The translations under genes were made by a program, and so were the position numbers. From contig CALJMB010000028.1 of the NCBI GenBank assembly GCA_937982515.1, positions 1 to 15,836 on the forward strand: DNA of 15,836 bases. The letters run 5' to 3'. The stretch is from an uncultured Balneolaceae bacterium. GTDB taxonomy: Bacteria; Bacteroidota; Rhodothermia; Balneolales; Balneolaceae. Positions within the stretch are counted from its first letter, which is position 1. Every line of letters starts with the position of its first letter. The notes under the pieces were generated by a model. That model had not been told where the DNA came from and ran no database searches. It saw only the letters and a program-made list of their open reading frames with translations. Below are positions 6,473 to 12,300 of this stretch, in pieces.

Positions 6473-8082
6473 AAAGGTTATTACAACACTGGTTAACGGA
6501 ACAGGCTATGAAACGGCCGGAGGCGCCGGCTGTTCAGCGGCTGGGCCGGAGAGTGACTTACGAGGAACTGGAGAGGCAGAGCAATCAGCTGGCGCATGTA
6601 CTAAAGGAGGCGGGCTGCAGGCAGGGCGACCGCGTATGTTTTTTAATGCCCAAATGCATCGAAGCCGTTATAAGCATAATGGGCATATTGAAGGCCGATT
6701 GTATATACGTACCTCTGGACCGGGAAAGCCCTGCTGTACGTACCGCGAAAATTATAAAAAAGAGCCGTCCTTCCTGTATCATCGCCGCCGGAGATGTTCA
6801 GAATGTGTTGCTGAATTTAGCTGGGGTGCCGGGGGCCTCCGTCCGGGATATACCGATAGGATGGCTGGGCGCGGGGAACAGCCCGGGAGATGGCCTGCGG
6901 CCGGTATTTAACCGCCACGATCTGGCAACGGCACCCGATACACTGCCCGCGTGTAAAAACGGACCGGAAGACGCCGCTCACCTTCTGTTTACTTCGGGTT
7001 CGACAGGAGAGCCCAAGGGGGTCATCACCAAGCACTCTAACGACATAGCTTTTGTTGAGTGGGCCGTCAGCTATTTTGATATCGGGCCTTCCGACCGCCT
7101 GTCCAGCCATACGCCTATGCACTTCGATTTATCCACCCTGGATATTTACGGCACTTTATCTGCCGGTGCTCAGCTGCACATTATTCCGGCGGGGCTCAAT
7201 CTCATTCCCGGCAACCTGGCCCGTTTTATCCGGGAATATGAACTTACCCAGTGGTTTTCCGTGCCGTCTATCTTAAATTATATGTCCAAATTCGATGTAG
7301 TGGAACAAGGAGACTTCCCCTCGCTGAAGCGGCTTATCTGGTGTGGCGAAGTCTTGCCGGTTCCGGCTTTAAGGTACTGGATGGAACGGCTTCCTCACGC
7401 TACATTCACCAATCTGTACGGGCCTACGGAAACCACCGTTGCCAGCAGCTATTACACGGTTCCTGAAGTGCCGGAGAGCAACCAGGCCGAGATACCTATT
7501 GGCCTGCCGTGCGAAGGCGAACAACTTCACGTGCTGGATGAAGAGTTGAATCCCGTGCCGGTGGGTGAAATTGGCGATCTGTACATCAGCGGAGTGGGAT
7601 TAAGCAAGGGATACTGGGACGACCCGGAACGGACGAGCGAAGTTTTTCTGTCCGGCCCACCGACCGTTGCCGGGGGGGGGACGTTATACAAAACGGGCGA
7701 TCTCGCCCGCATCGGAGAAGACGGACTATGCTATTTCCACGGCAGAGTTGACAATCAGATCAAAAGCCGGGGATACCGCATTGAACTTGGCGAGATAGAA
7801 AGCACGCTTAACAGCTTGCAGCTGACGGTAGAATGCGCCATCGTTGCCGTTCCTACCGAAGGTTTTGAAGGCCAGGCTATCTGCTGCGCTTATGTACCCC
7901 CGGCCGGCGGCCGGGTGAACGCTGCCCGGTTAAAGAAAGAGTTGAAAAACCTGCTGCCCGGTTATATGATACCGCATCTCTGGGAATCCTATACCGTCCT
8001 TCCCAAAAATAAGAACGGAAAGATCAACAGGAAGGAAATTAAAAGCAGATTTCAACATAGCGAAGTCCGCGTCAATGCATAG
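6469..8082 (+). CDS. Stand-alone amino acid adenylation enzyme, DltA-like
   Basis: A 537-aa ANL-superfamily ligase that would activate an amino or other carboxylic acid with ATP and load it onto a separate carrier protein. No carrier or condensation domain is attached. Core motifs in order: TSGSTGEPKG (175-184), FDLS (219-222), YGPTETT (317-323), YKTGD (407-411), GRVDNQIKSRGYRIELGE (425-442) and NGKINRK (516-522, with K518 as the expected C-terminal catalytic lysine). FDLSTLDIYG and WCGEVLP (C292) resemble the pocket of DltA, the D-alanine:carrier ligase. By eye-alignment to GrsA the specificity residues read D-L-L-S-I-C-L-V-A-K, so a small amino acid is plausible but unproven. The start overlaps the preceding stop as ATGA. 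A run of nine G (7672-7680) encodes G402-G404 in a surface loop just before YKTGD; a one-base slip would truncate the protein. Confidence 0.9.
   Translation: MKRLLQHWLTEQAMKRPEAPAVQRLGRRVTYEELERQSNQLAHVLKEAGCRQGDRVCFLMPKCIEAVISIMGILKADCIYVPLDRESPAVRTAKIIKKSRPSCIIAAGDVQNVLLNLAGVPGASVRDIPIGWLGAGNSPGDGLRPVFNRHDLATAPDTLPACKNGPEDAAHLLFTSGSTGEPKGVITKHSNDIAFVEWAVSYFDIGPSDRLSSHTPMHFDLSTLDIYGTLSAGAQLHIIPAGLNLIPGNLARFIREYELTQWFSVPSILNYMSKFDVVEQGDFPSLKRLIWCGEVLPVPALRYWMERLPHATFTNLYGPTETTVASSYYTVPEVPESNQAEIPIGLPCEGEQLHVLDEELNPVPVGEIGDLYISGVGLSKGYWDDPERTSEVFLSGPPTVAGGGTLYKTGDLARIGEDGLCYFHGRVDNQIKSRGYRIELGEIESTLNSLQLTVECAIVAVPTEGFEGQAICCAYVPPAGGRVNAARLKKELKNLLPGYMIPHLWESYTVLPKNKNGKINRKEIKSRFQHSEVRVNA
7672..7680 (+). 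repeat. Nine-base G homopolymer inside the adenylation gene
   Basis: GGGGGGGGG occupies three Gly codons between the SKGYWDDPERT and YKTGD motifs. Tracts of this length are prone to replication slippage. In the given sequence the frame is intact. Confidence 0.95.
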
Positions 8083-8170
8083 CTTACCTCACAACAGACA
8101 TCAATTGGCCCGGCTTACTGATTACTAACACTTATTCCCGGTTAACCATAGCAAGTACAGGTAACAAACA

Positions 8171-8270
8171 GTCTCTCACCCCTCATCCACTCACTTCATT
8201 TGTGAGTAGATGAACGGAGCCGCCTGTTCACCGGGCTGTAAATCAAGCGAGTGGATGAGAGGAGTTGACA
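8171..8270 (+). promoter_or_regulatory. Overlapping, mutually exclusive hairpins in the adenylation enzyme-ACP gap
   Basis: The gap 8083-8349 has no gene. Within it, TCATCCACTCAC (8183-8194) can pair with GTGAGTAGATGA (8202-8213) across a 7-nt loop, 11 of 12 pairs. The same left arm (8182-8192) is perfectly complementary over 11 bases to GAGTGGATGAG (8249-8259). The two folds cannot coexist, which is the geometry of an attenuator or leader switch, though it could equally be a decayed repeat. No U-run follows the first stem, so it is not a standard intrinsic terminator. Confidence 0.4.
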
Positions 8271-8349
8271 TATTTACCGGGCGACAAACCCAGCCACCCG
8301 GTGAAGATTAGGGTTAACCGATAAACAGGTATCAATCATATATATAATA

Positions 8350-8613
8350 GTGAAGACAGACGATCGGATATATCAGGATGTAATAGAATTATTGACCGAA
8401 GACATAGGCATTGAAGTGCCGGAACCGGACACTGACTTGCTGGAAAACGGTTATATGGATTCACTGCTCTTCGTAAAAATGTTGTCACTGCTCGAAGATA
8501 CGTTCAGTATCCATATAGCCATGGATGAACTGGACTTTGAGCACTTTAAAACGGCGGCAGGCATCACGGCCTTTGTTGAACAGAAGCTTGAACCCGTAAA
8601 ACCCGATGGATGA
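8350..8613 (+). CDS. Free acyl/aminoacyl carrier protein
   Basis: An 87-aa acidic protein with the length and four-helix pattern of an ACP/PCP. The phosphopantetheine site is GYMDSLLFVKML, with S38 in a canonical DSL motif. Helix III follows, ending in ITAFVEQKL. It is the natural partner of the stand-alone adenylation enzyme upstream, as DltC is for DltA, and could also serve the flavin monooxygenase and the GNAT-like proteins (inference). The start is a GTG at 8350 after a TATATATAATA stretch, with no Shine-Dalgarno. No in-frame ATG exists before M36, which lies inside the active-site motif, so the GTG is required. Its stop overlaps the next start by 4 bp (ATGA at 8610-8613). It is 267 bp from the adenylation gene, an unusual distance for a ligase/carrier pair. 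Confidence 0.88.
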   Translation: MKTDDRIYQDVIELLTEDIGIEVPEPDTDLLENGYMDSLLFVKMLSLLEDTFSIHIAMDELDFEHFKTAAGITAFVEQKLEPVKPDG

Positions 8614-9755
8614 CTATGCCTCCGGATAGCAACTATAATATAAAAGTCCGTCCAGTAAAGCGGACAGGGCCAGGTGTCCGGGCTTTCCGGGTGGAAGACC
8701 TGCCCGGGATTGTTCATTTACTGGGGAAAATATTCCCGAGAAGTCCCGAGGCGACGCTGGATATCAAAGAAGATATTATCTCCGAGCTCTTACTCAACAA
8801 TCCCTGGCATGATGAGCGGCTTCCTTCTCTTGTATATGAAAGCGGGGAGGGAAAGATTACCGGCTTTCTGGGGGTGGCGCCGCGCCCTATGCGGATTAAC
8901 GACAGGCCCGTGACAGCTACGATCAGTTATAATCTGATGGTAGATCCCGAAAGCCGGTCCAGCCTGGCGGGAATCAGCCTGGTAAAGGCCTATTTGTCAG
9001 GGCCGCAAGATCTCTCCTTTGCCGATTCGGCAACAGACACTTCACGGAAGCTCTGGGAGAGTCTGGGAGGGATAAGTGTACCGTTGTACAGCCTGTATTG
9101 GAAACATCCGCTTCGACCGGTGGGTTTTGCCATCCATCATTTGCAGAAGAGATCCCGTTTTGGACTGCTTTTGCGGGCTTCCGAACCTGCAGGCAGGTTT
9201 ACTGACTGGATGGTAGACCGGTTTTGGAAGGCCGGAAGAGATGCCGGGGAGTTTAACGGCAACTACTGGTCGCAGGAAACCGAAGCAGAAGAACTAACGG
9301 CGCTCATCGGCCGGTTTTCAGAAAAAGCATCTCTGGCCCCGGTGTATACCACCGAGACTTTAAGCTGGCTTTTGAACCTTGCCGCCCGGACCAAACGGTT
9401 TGGCGAGCTTAAAAAAGAGGTCATATATGGAAAAAACAACAAACTGGCGGGCTGGTTCATCTACTATAAAAATCCGGGTGGTGTAAGTGAAGTGTTGCAA
9501 ATTAAATCGGTTCCGGGAAAAGAGAAACAAGTGCTGATGTTTCTTCTGCAAAAAGCCCGTGAACAGGGTGCGGTGGGCGTGGCCGGGCGGTTGGAACCAG
9601 ACTGGTTCACCGTTTTTCCGGATGCCGCTTTCGGTTTCTATATGCCGGGAAGGGTGTGGATGCTAGCCCATTCCGCCAACCGGGATATCCTTCGCGCCTT
9701 CAAAGGAGGCGATGCATTTATAACCCGTATAGAAGGAGACATGTGGCTGCTTTGA
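8610..9755 (+). CDS. GNAT-like acyltransferase, probably two-domain
   Basis: A 381-aa protein coupled to the carrier protein through an ATGA overlap, which fixes the start. Residues about 24-160 look like a GNAT fold: VRAFRVEDLPGIVHLLGKIF, then ITGFLGVAPRPMRINDRPV, ATISYNLMVDPESRSSLAG and a DLSFADSATDTSRKLWESLG stretch typical of the C-terminal part of the fold. The second half has a similar strand/helix pattern: KLAGWFIYYKNPGGVSEVLQI, KQVLMFLLQKAREQG and a closing DAFITRIEGDMWLL. It may therefore be a double-GNAT protein, as in Fem-type transferases. Neither half shows a textbook acetyl-CoA loop, so a carrier-bound donor is possible. Tight coupling to the ACP suggests it uses or releases the carrier-bound acyl group (inference). 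No signal peptide or membrane helix. Confidence 0.7.
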   Translation: MTMPPDSNYNIKVRPVKRTGPGVRAFRVEDLPGIVHLLGKIFPRSPEATLDIKEDIISELLLNNPWHDERLPSLVYESGEGKITGFLGVAPRPMRINDRPVTATISYNLMVDPESRSSLAGISLVKAYLSGPQDLSFADSATDTSRKLWESLGGISVPLYSLYWKHPLRPVGFAIHHLQKRSRFGLLLRASEPAGRFTDWMVDRFWKAGRDAGEFNGNYWSQETEAEELTALIGRFSEKASLAPVYTTETLSWLLNLAARTKRFGELKKEVIYGKNNKLAGWFIYYKNPGGVSEVLQIKSVPGKEKQVLMFLLQKAREQGAVGVAGRLEPDWFTVFPDAAFGFYMPGRVWMLAHSANRDILRAFKGGDAFITRIEGDMWLL

Positions 9756-9857
9756 TAACTTGCTTTGCTTCCGGGCCAGCGGCTTGTCGCGAACATGTTT
9801 GTTCTGCCAGGCCCGGCACTAGTGCTGTGACCGGTAAAAAAGCGGTATGGGTGTATC

Positions 9858-9909
9858 GCCACTAAAACACGGAATCACAAAATAATTCGTGTTTTTGTGT
9901 TTTCGTGGC
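9858..9909. repeat. Inverted repeat, 13-bp arms
   Basis: GCCACTAAAACAC (9858-9870) matches the complement of GTGTTTTCGTGGC (9897-9909) at 12 of 13 positions, with a 26-nt spacer that contains further partial pairing (ACACGGAAT against ATTCGTGT). This looks like a dispersed intergenic repeat. In RNA it would form a long stem-loop downstream of the GNAT-like gene and could slow or end transcription. Confidence 0.7.
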
Positions 9910-10404
9910 CTCCTGACCGACCATACGAATGAACGGGTCACCACACTGGCCGTGAGGATGCACCCGTAAAGGGCACGCGCCCGGCCAGAATGCAGAAGAG
10001 GCATTGTGCCACCGTAGCGGGTATGAAGCCTTTTCATACGGCTTCACTGCGGCATACATATGGATTAATGAGCTAAGGGCAGTTTCAGGAGATAACCCAT
10101 AGCATATTATGACCTTACTGAGCGTAGTAAAAACCGACTTATAGGAGAAATACCTGCGGATCAACTTCTTTTGCTACAAGTATAAGAGATAGCGCTTAAA
10201 ATGAAAAGGGCAGCCAACGGCCGTCCTGGGCGAAATGAGCGAGAGCGGATGCAGCCGACGGATGCCAGCTCTTCCGGAGGATGACCAGACAGCATGGACG
10301 AAAAGATCAGGATGTTTACAATACGCTGATTTTGGAAGTAGCCGCCACATACAAAGCACAAGCAATCAAAAAAGAACCGGAACAGATGCGCCATTTTGCA
10401 AAAG

Positions 10405-10410
10405 AAGGAG
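10405..10410 (+). promoter_or_regulatory. Ribosome binding site of the GlmU-like gene
   Basis: AAGGAG lies 11 nt before the ATG at 10422 and 5 nt before an in-frame GTG at 10416. Both starts give nearly the same protein. It argues against the much longer frame opening at 10281. Confidence 0.55.
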
Positions 10411-10421
10411 TAAAAGTGAAT

Positions 10422-11735
10422 ATGAATGTATGCATAGTTGAAGATCACGGCTACAGAAAGTTATTTCCATTGACAAAAACACGTCCGGTATTTGGGTTGA
10501 GGTGCGGTAGATTCACCCTCGAAGAGCGTATTCTATCCGTTCTGTCGCCAGTTACAGATGAAGTTTCATACATAACGCGTCCCTATATCGAGCCGGTATG
10601 GCGCCTGAAGAATAACGCCGCGGGACCTGCCTCATTCGATGTTCCTGAAAAAGGACATCGTCTCTTTTTAAACGGGCGTGTACTTTTCGATGAGCCTTCA
10701 TTAGACCTCATAACCTCTAAAGTATCCGGCGGAGAGGCGGTGCTTTGGCTGGCCGAAGATACCTGGGCCGCGATGTACCTCCCGGATGGATTTCCTTCGC
10801 CTGCCGGGGAGACGCTGGCCAACGGAGAGGATAACTTTCCGCCAATCAATAGAAAACACCATCTGCACGCGAATGTCATCAGGTACCCCTGGGATTTAAT
10901 CGAATATAACCCGGCCATGATCGAGGCTGATTTTAACTACTTGGATAAGTCACGCAACAGGCTGCGTTATCCGCCGCTTCCGAAATTTACTGCCATCATA
11001 AACAACAAAAACCTGATGATCGGTGCCAATACCGAAGTACAGCCCTTGGTCACCTTCGATGGACAGCATGGCCCCATTATTGTAGGTGATAACGTCAGGA
11101 TTGAATCGGGTACTTATATAAAAGGTCCGGTTTCTATAGGCGATCATTGCCTGGTCACCGCAAATACCACGCTGTATGAAAACATAAGCTTGGGAAATAC
11201 ATGCAAGGCGGGGGGAGAGATACACCACTCCATTTTACACGGATACACCAATAAGCGCCATTCGGGATTCCTGGGCAATGCCTATCTGGGAGAGTGGGTA
11301 AATATAGGCGCCGGAACGTATAACAGTAATTTAAAGAACAATTACAACACCGTAAAAGTACCGGTAGATGGCGAAGTGATTGATACCGGGAATCAGTTCG
11401 TCGGCCTTTTTATGGGAGACCATTGCTGTACGGCCATCGGAACTATGTTTAATACAGCTACTTTTGTAGGAGTGGGCTGTAATATTTTCGGGCACGGGTT
11501 TCCCCCTAAATACTTAGAAGATTTTACATGGAACTGCACAGAAAAGAAAGAGGTCTACAACTTCGATAAGTTCATTGAATGCGCCCGCCGCATGATGATC
11601 AGAAGAGAAGAAGAGCTAAGCGTGGAAGAGGAGCAATTGCTGAGATCTCTGTACGATTCCCGGAATGTAGTACGTATCTCTTCCTACCAGTCCGGCACTG
11701 GTGAGAATGAAAGCGAATTTAAAGAGAGTTCGTAA
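10422..11735 (+). CDS. GlmU-like protein: degenerate sugar nucleotidyltransferase plus left-handed beta-helix
   Basis: About 437 aa. The N-terminal domain matches the NTP_transf_4-like group by its opening MNVCIVEDHGYRKLFPL, TRPVFGLRCG and the later PWDLIEYN (156-163) and MIEADF. The classic GxGTR nucleotide-binding loop of GlmU/RmlA is absent. From residue about 199 a beta-helix starts (MIGANTEVQPLV), with IIVGDNVRIESGTYI, GPVSIGDHC, EIHHSILHGYTNKRHSGFLG and the strongly conserved LGEWVNIGAGTYNSNLKNNYNTVKV block. This matches the acyltransferase half of bifunctional GlmU and of the Bacteroidota GlmU-like family. Its reaction is unproven; a role in making an acylated sugar nucleotide for the polysaccharide is reasonable. 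The frame is open upstream to 10281, but family proteins begin at MNVCIVED and an AAGGAG site supports 10416 or 10422. Confidence 0.82.
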   Translation: MNVCIVEDHGYRKLFPLTKTRPVFGLRCGRFTLEERILSVLSPVTDEVSYITRPYIEPVWRLKNNAAGPASFDVPEKGHRLFLNGRVLFDEPSLDLITSKVSGGEAVLWLAEDTWAAMYLPDGFPSPAGETLANGEDNFPPINRKHHLHANVIRYPWDLIEYNPAMIEADFNYLDKSRNRLRYPPLPKFTAIINNKNLMIGANTEVQPLVTFDGQHGPIIVGDNVRIESGTYIKGPVSIGDHCLVTANTTLYENISLGNTCKAGGEIHHSILHGYTNKRHSGFLGNAYLGEWVNIGAGTYNSNLKNNYNTVKVPVDGEVIDTGNQFVGLFMGDHCCTAIGTMFNTATFVGVGCNIFGHGFPPKYLEDFTWNCTEKKEVYNFDKFIECARRMMIRREEELSVEEEQLLRSLYDSRNVVRISSYQSGTGENESEFKESS

Positions 11736-11884
11736 GAGCAGCCGGCAGGTATTCTCCCCTCGAAGGGGGGGATGGCAGCCGGTCTCACACAGGGCTGGCT
11801 TCCTCATTGTTGGAGGGCGCCGTCCTGAAGCCGTTTTTATGGCGCGAGCCGCCTGTCCCGGCGGCGAAAGGCGGCCCGCCACCC

Positions 11885-11917
11885 AGACTTCCTGAGTTTT
11901 GGAAACTTAGGAAGTCT
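11885..11917. repeat. 15-bp hairpin with 3-nt loop
   Basis: AGACTTCCTGAGTTT (11885-11899) pairs with AAACTTAGGAAGTCT (11903-11917) over its full length, including one G-U pair in RNA. It lies 150 nt after the GlmU-like stop. Only TTT follows, so it is at best a weak terminator. It may be one copy of a dispersed palindrome. Confidence 0.65.
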
Positions 11918-11937
11918 TTGAGCTGCACTCCCGACCC

Positions 11938-12088
11938 ACCCCTGTATCCCCTAAAGGGGACTTTAATGTGCTGGTTCAACAAATATAGGTACGTTCTGAT
12001 GGGGCATATCCGCCAGCTGACGGATGTACTACATCTTTTCTTTGTAGGGCAAACAGCCTGGCAAGTCCCCTTTAGGGGATTTAGGGGT
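11938..12088. repeat. Long inverted repeat, 26-bp arms
   Basis: The arm at 11938-11963 (ACCCCTGTATCCCCTAAAGG onward) matches the reverse complement of 12063-12088 at 24 of 26 positions. A 99-bp unique centre without an ORF lies between them. Each arm is also internally palindromic (CCCCTAAAGGGG or CCCCTTTAGGGG). The layout is that of a small non-autonomous element or a paired dispersed repeat. No target-site duplication was obvious by eye. Confidence 0.7.
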
Positions 12089-12130
12089 CGAAGAGACTTC
12101 AGGTCCGGAGTTTATCGCCCCGCCAAACCT

Positions 12131-12157
12131 ACCCCTTGTTCCCCTCCCGGGGAGGGG
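12131..12157. repeat. GC-rich palindromic repeat, left copy flanking the GH18 gene
   Basis: ACCCCTTGTTCCCCTCCCGG onward (12131-12153) is a near-perfect inverted copy of 13713-13734, differing by one base indel. Its right part is itself a hairpin (CCCCTCC at 12141-12147 with GGAGGGG at 12151-12157). It lies 144-170 nt after the GH18 stop in the direction of that gene and could act as its transcription end. Confidence 0.6.
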
Positions 12158-12300
12158 GGACGCCTTTCATAAGATAGCCGCCACTTGCAGCATCGTACAT
12201 GTTAACTGGCTGTCCCCGCCGCGGCCAGTCGTGGTGGACAGAATACCCGTACTGCCTGGAACCCCGCTCTATCAATCTCTGGCTAACCTCATCCGCTGTA

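Larger units (their letters stand above)
9756..10415. other. Gene-free spacer with dispersed inverted repeat
   Basis: About 660 bases without a gene I can support. It contains a short inverted repeat (CCGGGCC at 9771-9777 and GGCCCGG at 9810-9816) just after the GNAT-like gene. A second, longer one lies at 9858-9909. From about 9910 to 10420 the open frames on both strands are short and of unlikely composition. The sequence looks like intergenic filler or degraded DNA. The promoter of the GlmU-like gene should lie here, but I cannot point to it. Confidence 0.45.
11736..12300. other. Convergent, repeat-rich intergenic region
   Basis: This 565-bp stretch separates the plus-strand GlmU-like gene from the minus-strand GH18 gene and has no credible gene; its longest open frame (11807-12172) is a translation of repeats. 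It holds a C/G-rich small hairpin (TCCCCT/AGGGGG around 11755-11769), a 15-bp hairpin (11885-11917), a long inverted repeat (11938-12088) and a GC hairpin (12141-12157). One or more of these may terminate both converging transcripts, but none has a proper T-run. Confidence 0.5.

Noticed and set aside
6441..6911. 156-codon open frame overlapping the adenylation gene
   Set aside because: Out-of-frame shadow of the start of the adenylation enzyme, whose own frame carries clear conserved motifs.
6469..8082. Fatty acyl-CoA or acyl-ACP ligase
   Set aside because: FDLS, CGEVLP and YGPTETT match amino acid adenylation (DltA/NRPS type) better than acyl-CoA ligases, although this is judged by eye.
9862..10164. 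100-codon minus-strand open frame after the GNAT-like gene
   Set aside because: It covers one arm of the inverted repeat, has no recognisable domain and looks like translated intergenic repeat DNA.
11885..11917. Rho-independent terminator
   Set aside because: The stem is good, but the following T-run is only three bases and the stem is 150 nt past the stop codon; listed as a hairpin repeat instead.
11807..12172. 121-codon open frame in the convergent spacer
   Set aside because: It is a read-through of several palindromic repeats; Pro/Gly/Arg-rich with no domain.
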